From the NCBI GenBank assembly GCA_900557175.1, contig USSL01000001.1, positions 1-38,507 of the forward strand: a DNA stretch of 38,507 nt. Direction: 5' to 3'. The notes below the pieces were generated by a model. It was not told the origin of the DNA and did not search any database. It saw only the letters and a program-made list of their open reading frames with translations. The position numbers and the translations under genes were made by a program. The stretch's first letter is position 1. Each line of letters begins with the position of its first letter. This stretch comes from an uncultured Eubacteriales bacterium (GTDB lineage: Bacteria > Bacillota > Clostridia > Lachnospirales > Lachnospiraceae). Positions 9,989 to 18,480 of this stretch are shown in pieces.

Positions 9989-11998
9989 CTATTTTATTTT
10001 TGTAATTACAAATCTTCTTTCCTCACTTTCCATTTTTGTTGGAAACGGAAAAATCTTTCCCTGACAATGATTATTATCTTGTTCCATAAAATATATATTC
10101 TCATAAATAATGTGATTTTTATCTTCGCTATTTGAACTCAAGTAATAAATATTATTGCCATCACTAAAGTCTTGTACATCTTCACGTATATTGGCTATAT
10201 CCGGGTATACTTGGGCTCCGGTCATTGCTCTTACGGCAAAAAAGAAATATTTCATATCTTCCTCTGAAACAAACACATTATCTTTGTTATCAATGTACTT
10301 GGGTATAGCTTCTAATACATCCCACTCTATTCTAGTATCATCCTGGTAATTGAGAAATACTAAATCATATGGGATGATACATATACCACTGCAAATTACT
10401 GCTGCAAGTGTTAATTTACTATTCATGCAATTTAAAGCAATTGCTGAAATTAAAAGTATAATAATAAGGTATGGTACTAAATATCTACCGTAATAATAGT
10501 AATATTCAATATGCGTTTTCATCACAGAGCAATAAAAAACAATGCAATATAAAAACAGCCACACGACGATCATATGATTCACATTTTCTGTAACTCTTTT
10601 AATAAAAATAAAAAATAACACGCTGGCCAAAACCGGTACAATGAATCCTATCGCCATAAAAATTCCTGTAATACTCAAGTGTTCTATTGCACCAAATCCG
10701 CCTTGATACAGTTCTCTTATATTTAAAACAATTCTTATTTGATTTAATATTGCCGCAATTAATAGAACTCTTATCCAAATATTCCGATATTTGAAAAATT
10801 TTTTTATCACTGTTTTCTGTTTGATTTTCAACAGTATGCCGCCCATAGCATAGACGACTGCACAGCATCCTATAATTATATACACAATATTTTTTTGTGT
10901 CGCACCCGGAATCAAATGATACACCGGACTAAAGTTATAAGAAAAACTATACGTTCCTGCTGTCATCATCATCATGAATATGCCCGCTGCAAAAATTGTA
11001 TTCAGAATAAACGCAGCATATATATAATACTTATCATTTGAATATAAATACAATCCAAAATATAACATTAAAAAGCATGGAATAACAGTATAAATTGTTA
11101 TATGAAAAAAGCAAAATGCCGCAAGCGGTATAATGGAACAAAAAATATATTTTCTTTCCTTCTTCAAAATAAAGTATATAAACAATGTGATCATTGATGT
11201 TAGAACGATCTCTGTCAAAGCTGATTTAGAGCTCCACAAAACTAACGGTGAAAACGCAAATAATGCAGTAATTCCTACCGACAACCATTTTTTTATTTTC
11301 AATTGCTGTAATATTAGAAAACATAAAAAAATACTACTTACAAAAAATATTGTCTGAACATCCGACATATGGCTAATTCCAAATATTTCTCCCCATAACG
11401 CTAATATCGCGGGAAACGTAGCGATTCCGTGAAATATTCCTGACACCTCACTGATTTCATTTTTCTCGGATGCAAACGGCAGCTGACTGTCATAATTATA
11501 AAACCCCATAAGGCTTTCTTCCGCCGCCAATTTAAACGTCTGTTTTGCCGTTTCTGTTTCTAATTTTTCATATTCCTCAATATCCTGCTGTACTTCTGTA
11601 TGCCCATATATAAACTGTATCGCCTGTGTCTGATAAACGCCTTCGTCCTGTCCCATGCCAAAATATTCAAATTTCTGAAATGTAAAAGGAAGGACACACA
11701 ATACAATGATAATAACAGGAAAATACAGCTTTATTTCCCAATGAATTTTTATACTTTTTCTTTTTAAACCTTTGATTTCAAATACAATAAAAACGATATC
11801 TGCCAAAATCGCCATAAATAATGTCTTTACAATCGAAAAGTTATCTATCCACCAAAAAAAACCTGCAATTACAATATATTGCATAAAAAATAATAACATC
11901 GAAGGAACGATAAGCTCTATAATATTTACTTTTTTTATGAATAAACCATAAATTATAGTAACCAATATCAGATCTAAAAAAAACATAAATCCAATCAT
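9989..11998 (-). CDS. Large GT-C-like integral membrane glycosyltransferase
   Basis: A 669-residue polytopic membrane protein with about a dozen helices and a C-terminal soluble portion. After the third to fourth helix the outer loop holds YFGMGQDEGVYQTQ (Asp118, Glu119), the acidic pair expected for the catalytic site of ArnT/PMT-type GT-C enzymes, which use lipid-phosphate sugars outside the cell. It is very AT-rich (14 G/C of 60 in 10441-10500), in sharp contrast to Ugd just downstream (31 of 60 in 9181-9240), so it may be a later insertion into the locus. The ribosome site is AGAGGG 8 nt before the ATG. Acceptor and sugar unknown. Confidence 0.75.
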   Translation of the reverse strand: MIGFMFFLDLILVTIIYGLFIKKVNIIELIVPSMLLFFMQYIVIAGFFWWIDNFSIVKTLFMAILADIVFIVFEIKGLKRKSIKIHWEIKLYFPVIIIVLCVLPFTFQKFEYFGMGQDEGVYQTQAIQFIYGHTEVQQDIEEYEKLETETAKQTFKLAAEESLMGFYNYDSQLPFASEKNEISEVSGIFHGIATFPAILALWGEIFGISHMSDVQTIFFVSSIFLCFLILQQLKIKKWLSVGITALFAFSPLVLWSSKSALTEIVLTSMITLFIYFILKKERKYIFCSIIPLAAFCFFHITIYTVIPCFLMLYFGLYLYSNDKYYIYAAFILNTIFAAGIFMMMMTAGTYSFSYNFSPVYHLIPGATQKNIVYIIIGCCAVVYAMGGILLKIKQKTVIKKFFKYRNIWIRVLLIAAILNQIRIVLNIRELYQGGFGAIEHLSITGIFMAIGFIVPVLASVLFFIFIKRVTENVNHMIVVWLFLYCIVFYCSVMKTHIEYYYYYGRYLVPYLIIILLISAIALNCMNSKLTLAAVICSGICIIPYDLVFLNYQDDTRIEWDVLEAIPKYIDNKDNVFVSEEDMKYFFFAVRAMTGAQVYPDIANIREDVQDFSDGNNIYYLSSNSEDKNHIIYENIYFMEQDNNHCQGKIFPFPTKMESEERRFVITKIK

Positions 11999-12015
11999 AC
12001 ACTGCGCCCTCTGTC

Positions 12016-12771
12016 TTAAAGTTTTCTATAATCCTTCCTCACGTTTGCTCTCCAGAATATTTTCCATGTATCCGAGAATACCTGAAGAATATCCTTAAGT
12101 TTAATTCTTCCCATACCATTTTCCCGTCCGAAGACAAGTTTTACCGGCATTTCCATAATTCTGTATTTTCTGCAGTTTAATGCTACAAGAATTTCTATAT
12201 CATAAGCAAAACCTTTTGTTTTAACTAAACCGATGATTGACTTTAACGCCTCTGCCCTAAACATCTTAATTCCTGTTTGTGTGTCCTTAACATTCAGATG
12301 AAACAGTATTTTCAGCATACTGTAGTAGCCAAAACTTATAATTCTGCGCACAAGCGGATAATCAAGCTCCGAATCCTTATGCATCTTTGAACCGATCACA
12401 ACATCAGCCCTATTGTTTTTAAGCTGTTCTAAATACTTTTCAAGCTGTTCCGGCGGTAAATCCAAATCAGCATCTAAAAAGGCAATATATTCACCGCCTG
12501 CCTCTGCCACACCTTTTTTAATAGCGCCGCCTTTACCTCTGTTTTTGCGATAGCTGACAAGACGAACCCTCGAACTTTCTTTTTGTGCCCTTAAAACTTC
12601 ATCTTTTGTATGATCACTGCTGCCGTCATTGACAACAATAATTTCATAATCGTCTGCAAATTTTTCAACGGCCGTCCTGACGCGCTCTATATTATGATAA
12701 ATATTTTTTCCTTCGTTATACGCAGGCATCACAACCGACAGCCGTCCTGCATTCATTTTTATTTCTTCCAT
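12016..12771 (-). CDS. DPM1-like polyprenyl-phosphate glycosyltransferase (GT2)
   Basis: A 251-residue GT-A enzyme without C-terminal membrane helices. Motifs seen are VVMPAYNEGKNI (residues 13-24), IVVNDGSSD (45-53), NRGKGGAIKKGV (77-88) and the metal-binding FLDADLDLPPEQL (98-110). The extended DxD with the following DLPPEQ and the ETP/DTQTG-type segment (VKDTQTGIKMFR) are typical of dolichyl-phosphate mannose synthase and related bacterial enzymes that load a sugar onto a polyprenyl phosphate. GGAG lies 7 nt before the ATG at 12771. It is flanked on both sides by GT-C-like membrane proteins, which fits a donor-maker/transferase pairing. Confidence 0.9.
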   Translation of the reverse strand: MEEIKMNAGRLSVVMPAYNEGKNIYHNIERVRTAVEKFADDYEIIVVNDGSSDHTKDEVLRAQKESSRVRLVSYRKNRGKGGAIKKGVAEAGGEYIAFLDADLDLPPEQLEKYLEQLKNNRADVVIGSKMHKDSELDYPLVRRIISFGYYSMLKILFHLNVKDTQTGIKMFRAEALKSIIGLVKTKGFAYDIEILVALNCRKYRIMEMPVKLVFGRENGMGRIKLKDILQVFSDTWKIFWRANVRKDYRKL

Positions 12772-12773
12772 AT

Positions 12774-14498
12774 TTATTCTCCAAAATACCCTACAGCCAT
12801 TCCGTCGATTTGTTCAACAGTCATTCCATAGGCTTTTCCTGTGTCTTCTGAATCTAATATATACAAAGTATCCGTCGGACGGACACCTTTATTCAGTGTT
12901 TCACGAATATCTTGTTCATTGGCAGCAAGCTTGTCATAGTCAATACGTGCCGCAATATAAAAGTTTGTTGTCATGTCATGGTCCAGTGCAAAATTTGCAC
13001 ATGCATAAACATGATCCATATCAAAATTCCCCCACATCATGTTAAACGGCATTGTCTGAAGATGCGTCTTGCCTTGTGTAACTTTCTCCCACCGCTCAGA
13101 TGAAAAAACATTCATCTGATTTTCTTCGCTTGTCAGCGTATCCCTTGACGTTATAAGCGGAGATAAATCATAAATCTGCATCAGGAGGGCTGCTGATAAA
13201 ACAACTGCCGCAATGTGTTTATGGCTGATAAGTTTTATCACAGAAATCATTGCAAAAATCATAATCACATAACAGGCGCACCATATAAAACGCCCTGATG
13301 CCCTGAAAATAGACAACAGTTTTATAATGATTTCCGGATAAGGAATTGTCACAATAATTTGCTCATTATATGTAATCACAGGACTCAGCGCCAGTATCAC
13401 AGCTGCCAAAATCGCGGCTGTCATGCTGACTGCAAAAGAATGCTCTGCTATAAACCGGCGCACGCTGCCCTTATTTTTTGATGTGGTGTCCATGCCGGCT
13501 TTTCTCTGCCTTTGGCTGAGATATTTAATAATGCTGTGCACGAAAGCTATGACTGCCGCACACAAAAGCAGAAGCAGTATTCCAAAGCCAAGATATCCGA
13601 AGCCTTCGTCCTGTCCTTCCCGGAACAAACGTGTCGGAAGTATCCTGCCCTTTCCAAGCGGATTCCAAAAGGCATTCAGATTCGCACTATAATTACCAAG
13701 ACCGGTATCCTGCATTGCGCTCGGCACTGAAAATGCCCCGACACAATATAAAACAAACAAATCTGCCGCGATGATAATGATTCCTGTCAATAAGTCCTGT
13801 TTCCATCCGCTATTTTCAAGTGCATCCTGGACACAGGAAAATATCATAAATATCATCACCATCGGAATGTAGTAAATATGAACGAGTGAGGCTGTAACCA
13901 AAAGTATACCCCACGCGATTGTTTTCTTCTTAAAATTGTTAAAATACGGCCTGTATACCCATATCATGATGGCAAGAAGTATGACCCATTGACCGGCTAA
14001 TGCCGTATGACCATACATTCTTTGAAAAACGTAAGGTGAAAAGCTGAAAAATACAGAGCCTGCCACACATAAATACAGCTTATCCGTACCTTTTCGCAGT
14101 ATCACCGCCGATATGCCGCCCATTAATATAAAGCTCATAATTCCCCATAAACCAAAATATTGAAAGGTTCCGGGAAGCAAGGGTGAAAGCAGTTTAAAAA
14201 ATATCGCAAACAGCGGGATGGAATCTGTATAGATGACACACGTCTCATCCGGATAAATAAGTCCCTCCGTCATACCGATTGGAAACTGCCATGGTGACTG
14301 TCTGTACGCCTTCCACCCGACATAATGCTGCATCAGATCCCCGCCTTTAAGCAGCCATCCGTCATTTGTCACGTCAAGTACAGCAAAACCGTAGCAAATA
14401 ATAAAAATTACTGCACCAATCAACCCGCCGGCTGCAAGCAATATTCCAATTTGTTTTTTTGTAATACTGTCATAGATTTCATCCCTGCGATTATTCAC
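12774..14498 (-). CDS. DUF6311-type polytopic membrane protein, probable GT-C glycosyltransferase
   Basis: A 574-residue membrane protein. The N-terminal helix is followed by an outer-loop segment GGDLMQHYVGWKAYRQSPW (about residues 52-70) and then FPIG, IYPDE and YTDSIPLFAIFFKLLSP, the signature of the DUF6311 family. The family has the GT-C layout but no proven reaction known to me. A charged loop near residue 330 separates two membrane halves, and the last 130 residues are soluble. Translation starts at GTG (14498) with AGAGG 7 nt upstream. Only 2 nt separate its stop from the DPM1-like GT2, so the two are probably made together; a lipid-linked-sugar-dependent decorating enzyme is the best guess. 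Confidence 0.8.
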   Translation of the reverse strand: MNNRRDEIYDSITKKQIGILLAAGGLIGAVIFIICYGFAVLDVTNDGWLLKGGDLMQHYVGWKAYRQSPWQFPIGMTEGLIYPDETCVIYTDSIPLFAIFFKLLSPLLPGTFQYFGLWGIMSFILMGGISAVILRKGTDKLYLCVAGSVFFSFSPYVFQRMYGHTALAGQWVILLAIMIWVYRPYFNNFKKKTIAWGILLVTASLVHIYYIPMVMIFMIFSCVQDALENSGWKQDLLTGIIIIAADLFVLYCVGAFSVPSAMQDTGLGNYSANLNAFWNPLGKGRILPTRLFREGQDEGFGYLGFGILLLLLCAAVIAFVHSIIKYLSQRQRKAGMDTTSKNKGSVRRFIAEHSFAVSMTAAILAAVILALSPVITYNEQIIVTIPYPEIIIKLLSIFRASGRFIWCACYVIMIFAMISVIKLISHKHIAAVVLSAALLMQIYDLSPLITSRDTLTSEENQMNVFSSERWEKVTQGKTHLQTMPFNMMWGNFDMDHVYACANFALDHDMTTNFYIAARIDYDKLAANEQDIRETLNKGVRPTDTLYILDSEDTGKAYGMTVEQIDGMAVGYFGE

Positions 14499-14512
14499 TG
14501 CTTTTCCTCTCT

Positions 14513-15709
14513 TTACTGCTGATATTTACGGATAACCTCCTCAAAGAAGTCCGTATATTTTTTAATGACAACCTTCCAGTCAAAGTTTTCTTTCACATAT
14601 TTACATCCATTTTTTCCCATCTGAGACGCCTCGTTCGGATGCTCAAGAATATAATTCACACAATGCTCAAATTCCGGATAATTTCCAAAGTACAGACCTC
14701 CATTGGAATCCACTGCAAAATGTTTTGTCACCTCACAGGCTTCATGGACAAGCACCGGGCGTCCGCAAAGCCAGCTTTCCATGATGACAATCGAAAAGCT
14801 TTCATTTTTTGACGGCTGACATAAAAGTGTCGCCGCTGCCGTAATATCATATTTATCCTGAATATCAACAAAGCCTAAATCATAAACGTCCTTCTTAATA
14901 CCTTCCGGTATTTCAACCTCACCGCCGCCGATCAAAACAAGCTTCATATCATTTTGCATCCGCTTTTTATACTGCTCAAAATAATTGATGAGCGTATAAA
15001 TATTTTTCCCGACGTCTTTGCGGCCCGCATAAACGATAAACGGCCCATCAATTTTATATTTCTCATAAAAGCGCTGTTTATCGTATGAAATGTCGGTATT
15101 CATGCCGACGCCAATCACCTGCTGGCACGTATTTTCCAGATTGTAAATCGGCTGCATCATCTCATATTCCGGCTGTGCGTTGTAGACAATTCCCGCCGCC
15201 TTTGAATAGGCCTCACGGAATATCTTCATATATATATAGGCTTCATCATGGAAGCACGGAATGAGCACCGCCTTTTGTGGACAGGCAAGTGTACCGTAGT
15301 AAGTCGTTCCGAACATATACGGGATAAACACGAAAAGACCATATTCATCCTCATGCTCTTTCATGTAACGGTACATATCCTCGCTGTTGACCATCTCATG
15401 AATAAATATATGTTCTTCCTCACGGTCAAGCATCTGACCGTTCATCAGCTTAATATTGACACTGTCAAACGCCTGTGTATCTCTTTTACGTACTTTAAAC
15501 CGCCGGACACTTATTCCATTAATTTCAGTCAGTCCCGCCGGATGATAATTGATATTCCAGTCGCTTGTAAACTCTTTAACGCACGTTGTAAGCACCTCAA
15601 GCGCCACACCGGCATCATGAAGATGATGCACAAGCCCCCTCAGCTCCATTTCGGCGCCGCCCGGAATATCTTCTCCGTACCAGGGAATTACAAATCCTAT
15701 TTTTTTCAC
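14513..15709 (-). CDS. Family GT4 glycosyltransferase (tandem paralog 2)
   Basis: A 398-residue GT-B enzyme. The N-terminus has IPWYGEDIPGGAEMELRGL (residues 8-26), with NGISVRRFKV (64-73), a central CFHDEAYIY (152-160) and the donor-site E-x7-E as ESFSIVIME (303-311). It shares these landmarks in the same order with the gene immediately upstream, so the two are tandem paralogs. The start is GTG at 15709, overlapping the upstream stop by 4 nt (GTGA), with GGAGG 9 nt before it inside the upstream gene. This indicates translational coupling. It probably builds the repeating backbone exported by Wzm/Wzt; sugar unknown. Confidence 0.92.
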   Translation of the reverse strand: MKKIGFVIPWYGEDIPGGAEMELRGLVHHLHDAGVALEVLTTCVKEFTSDWNINYHPAGLTEINGISVRRFKVRKRDTQAFDSVNIKLMNGQMLDREEEHIFIHEMVNSEDMYRYMKEHEDEYGLFVFIPYMFGTTYYGTLACPQKAVLIPCFHDEAYIYMKIFREAYSKAAGIVYNAQPEYEMMQPIYNLENTCQQVIGVGMNTDISYDKQRFYEKYKIDGPFIVYAGRKDVGKNIYTLINYFEQYKKRMQNDMKLVLIGGGEVEIPEGIKKDVYDLGFVDIQDKYDITAAATLLCQPSKNESFSIVIMESWLCGRPVLVHEACEVTKHFAVDSNGGLYFGNYPEFEHCVNYILEHPNEASQMGKNGCKYVKENFDWKVVIKKYTDFFEEVIRKYQQ

Positions 15710-16905
15710 TTCTTGCCGCCTCCGGTCTTATCTATAATCTCGTTAAAAAATTCTGATATATTTTCTACAATAACGTCCCACTGATAAAATTTATCAATAT
15801 AGGCGCGGGCGTTTTCGCCCATCTGCTGACACAGTTCTCCGTTTGATGCCATCCATCTTAAAATGCCTTCAAATTCACAGTAGTCCTCATAGTACAGACC
15901 ACCATTACTCTTAAGGCAATGTCCTTTAAGAACCTCACATTTTCCGTTGACGATCACCGGCACATGCAAAGACATCGCTTCAAGCACCGAGATTGAAAGA
16001 CTCTCAAATTCAGACGGCAGCACAAGTGCCTTAGCGCCGGATATTCCGTTATACTTATCTTCCTCACTGACAAAGCCGAGGCTTACAATGTCCGGATGAT
16101 TCGGCACTTCAATCATCTTTTTGCCCATTAAAACAAGCTTCAGCCGGCTTTTCGGATGTCTGACCTTATAAGCAATAAAATAATCAAACAGCTTGTCGCA
16201 GCCTTTTGTCGCGTCAATTCTTCCAACATAAATAATATACTCATCCCATATACGGAATTTTTTTCTGAAAGCTATGTCACTGACATTTTCAGGAATATCA
16301 ACACCTGTCGCAGCCACAATATTTTGAATATGGCTGTTTTCAAAAAGCTGCTCAACAAACGCTTTTTCTTCATCTGTAAGATAAATAATTCCCTGAGGCT
16401 TTAAAAATATATCGCGGTAAACATTGAAATATATATACGGTTCATCATGAGCTGTCGGAATTAAAACGGATTTTTCAGCAATCTGCGGCAGCCCCTTGGC
16501 CGTCAGATAGTAAAGGTAAGTGACAAACACAAAAATATCGTAGTCTTCTTTGTGCGCGCATATATAATTGATAAGGCTGTCGCATACCGGCCCTTGTGCG
16601 TCAATCCACCGACGCTCATCCTCCGGTGTCCGCTCAGTGTCAGACACAAGCTTATCTGTCAGCTTATTAAAGGCCGCAACATCCCGCGGACGGTCCACTC
16701 TAAACCGACGCACCTTTATCCCATTAATTTTTTCTGTACCTTCACTATAATAATTTTCCCACGTATCATATCCAATGGCGGTTGTTGTCAATACCTCAAC
16801 ATCAAAATTTTTACTCAGCTTTTCTGCAATAAGCCTCGTATAGTATTCCGAACCGCCGTTGACCTCCAGACCGTACCGCTGATTAATAAGCGCTATCCTT
16901 CTCAT
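15706..16905 (-). CDS. Family GT4 glycosyltransferase (tandem paralog 1)
   Basis: A 399-residue GT-B enzyme. Landmarks are INQRYGLEVNGGSEYYTRL (residues 7-25), NGIKVRRFRVDRPRD (61-75), PTAHDEPYIYF (150-160), VGRIDATKGCDKL (227-239) and E-x7-E in ESLSISVLE (301-309). It is clearly related to the downstream GT4 and probably arose with it by duplication. The ribosome site is GGGGGA before the ATG at 16905, only 3 nt after the stop of the GT4 upstream. Paired GT4 enzymes of this kind commonly polymerise homopolymer or simple repeats in ABC-exporter-dependent polysaccharide loci (family knowledge); which sugar is not visible. Confidence 0.92.
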   Translation of the reverse strand: MRRIALINQRYGLEVNGGSEYYTRLIAEKLSKNFDVEVLTTTAIGYDTWENYYSEGTEKINGIKVRRFRVDRPRDVAAFNKLTDKLVSDTERTPEDERRWIDAQGPVCDSLINYICAHKEDYDIFVFVTYLYYLTAKGLPQIAEKSVLIPTAHDEPYIYFNVYRDIFLKPQGIIYLTDEEKAFVEQLFENSHIQNIVAATGVDIPENVSDIAFRKKFRIWDEYIIYVGRIDATKGCDKLFDYFIAYKVRHPKSRLKLVLMGKKMIEVPNHPDIVSLGFVSEEDKYNGISGAKALVLPSEFESLSISVLEAMSLHVPVIVNGKCEVLKGHCLKSNGGLYYEDYCEFEGILRWMASNGELCQQMGENARAYIDKFYQWDVIVENISEFFNEIIDKTGGGKK

Positions 16906-16908
16906 ATA

Positions 16909-17979
16909 CTATTCCCCCGAAAAATTACTGATATATTTTTGGAACTGCTCTTTAATCGCATCATGTTCAAAGTCTTTCAGACGTATATTCTGATTATAAA
17001 TCACTGACGCTTTAAGACTGCCATCCGTCATCAATCTGTGAATCATCTCCGCCGCAGCCCGGCAATCTTTTTCCTTTAAAAGTATGCCGCTTCCGCCGAG
17101 CGTTCCCGCAATGGCTGAGCTGTCATAGGCGATAATCGGAATTTCAAAAGCCATTGCCTCTGCCAGCGGCACGCAAAAGCCTTCATGCTCACTCATGCAC
17201 AGGAAAACATCCGCCAGACTGTAATAAGCCAAAATTTCTGCAAAGCTTATATGACCTGTAAAATAAACGTCCTCCAGCTTTAAGCGCTCGACATAAGCCT
17301 TCAGGCTGTGATAGTAATTTTCCATACCATTATAAGAGCCTACTAAAAAGAGCCTGCTTTTCGGATTGATATACTTTTTATAATAATAAAATGTCTTAAT
17401 AATGTCTTCTTGCTTTTTGTTCGCCGCAATTCTTCCTGTAAACAGAATATTCACATAATCATCGTTAAACCGGCGCAGTACCTTTTTGGCCGGCGCCTTT
17501 TTATAATCGTCAAACGGAATCAGTATCGGAAGTACGTCAATCTTACATTTGTAACCCATACGGATAAGTTCCTGTTTATTAAATTCCGAATCTGCAAGAC
17601 AGTAGTCAAACTTATCTGCCAGATATTTCACCTGCTCGATACCTTCCCTGCACGCTTCCGCCGTAAACGGATTGTACGGCGCCGGAAACTCGGCCGGCGT
17701 GACATTATGATAAATCATGATTTTCTTACAGCTGTACGTCTCAATTTCATATGTGAGCTGTGAACCGATGGACATATGATAAATCAATATATCCTCCGGT
17801 CTTAAATATGGTATTTTATAGGCAGGCTTAATACGCTTATCCTTCAGGCGCTGGTCTATCGATTCGGCATAAATTCCGGTTTCATAGCCCATCTCCTCAA
17901 TGACCTGCATTAAAGCCAGTGTATCATTTCCGACAGCATCGCCGAAAGCAAGTGTCGGAAGCATCTGTATTATTTTCAC
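16909..17979 (-). CDS. Family GT4 glycosyltransferase
   Basis: A 356-residue GT-B enzyme beginning KIIQMLPTLAFGDAVGNDT, a form of the acceptor-side glycine loop. Donor-domain landmarks are ILFTGRIAANKKQEDIIKTF (residues 178-197) and E-x7-E in EGFCVPLAE (266-274). Translation starts at GTG 17979, overlapping the upstream coiled-coil gene by 4 nt (GTGA), with GGAGG 7 nt upstream in that gene. It is the first of three consecutive coupled GT4 genes after the methyltransferase/coiled-coil pair. Role: adds a sugar to the exported glycan; specificity unknown. Confidence 0.92.
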   Translation of the reverse strand: MKIIQMLPTLAFGDAVGNDTLALMQVIEEMGYETGIYAESIDQRLKDKRIKPAYKIPYLRPEDILIYHMSIGSQLTYEIETYSCKKIMIYHNVTPAEFPAPYNPFTAEACREGIEQVKYLADKFDYCLADSEFNKQELIRMGYKCKIDVLPILIPFDDYKKAPAKKVLRRFNDDYVNILFTGRIAANKKQEDIIKTFYYYKKYINPKSRLFLVGSYNGMENYYHSLKAYVERLKLEDVYFTGHISFAEILAYYSLADVFLCMSEHEGFCVPLAEAMAFEIPIIAYDSSAIAGTLGGSGILLKEKDCRAAAEMIHRLMTDGSLKASVIYNQNIRLKDFEHDAIKEQFQKYISNFSGE

Positions 17980-18464
17980 CGTGATGCCTCCTTATCTTTC
18001 AATTGGCTCTCAAGTGCCTCACAACGCTGATTAAGTTCAAACAGCTTTTCCTCCAGCCGGTCAATCATCTGATCCTTCTGTTCCATCTGCATATCATGTT
18101 CTTTAACAAAAGCCTCGAACTGGCGCAGACATACAGTTGTCTGATAATTAAACTGGTTCTGCTGGTCTACCATCGGAACCATCATAAACTTTACCATCTT
18201 TCTTATGGAACGCTGGATAAAGCTTTTAACACCGCCTTTTGGAATCATCCTGTAGTATTCGATACGGTGCATGTCTGCTGCACCCCTGATGGCACATTCC
18301 AGCTCATGCGCGCTAAAGTCAGTCTTTATCCCCAAAACAGCCTTCACATTTCCGGTAATATTTTCAAAATCAATATTCTCGTCAGTATAGCCTCTTTTCT
18401 GAATATCCTCCTTTATTTCCTGCATAATCTGTTCTACATTAATCTCTTTCATCTGCTGTGCCAT
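17976..18464 (-). CDS. Small coiled-coil protein partnering the methyltransferase (unknown function)
   Basis: A 162-residue soluble protein with no family I can name firmly. It begins with a helical acidic segment (residues 1-30). A basic amphipathic stretch with FIQRSIRKMVKFMMVPMVDQQNQFN (written as 82-93 and 94-106 in two parts: FIQRSIRKMVKF, MMVPMVDQQNQFN) could lie on the membrane, and a C-terminal heptad-like helix runs at about 113-160. Similar segments occur at the N-terminus of glycan-locus methyltransferases or transferases in other bacteria, from memory. I start it at ATG 18464, with AGGAGG 9 nt upstream; the open frame upstream of that would run back into the methyltransferase gene. 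It lies between the methyltransferase and the first coupled GT4, so a scaffold or length-control role is plausible but unproven. Confidence 0.75.
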   Translation of the reverse strand: MAQQMKEINVEQIMQEIKEDIQKRGYTDENIDFENITGNVKAVLGIKTDFSAHELECAIRGAADMHRIEYYRMIPKGGVKSFIQRSIRKMVKFMMVPMVDQQNQFNYQTTVCLRQFEAFVKEHDMQMEQKDQMIDRLEEKLFELNQRCEALESQLKDKEASR

Positions 18465-18480
18465 CACGGCCACCTCCTGT

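Noticed and set aside
15248..15784. 178-codon plus-strand open frame
   Set aside because: Antisense shadow of the two GT4 genes; crosses their junction and has no family features.
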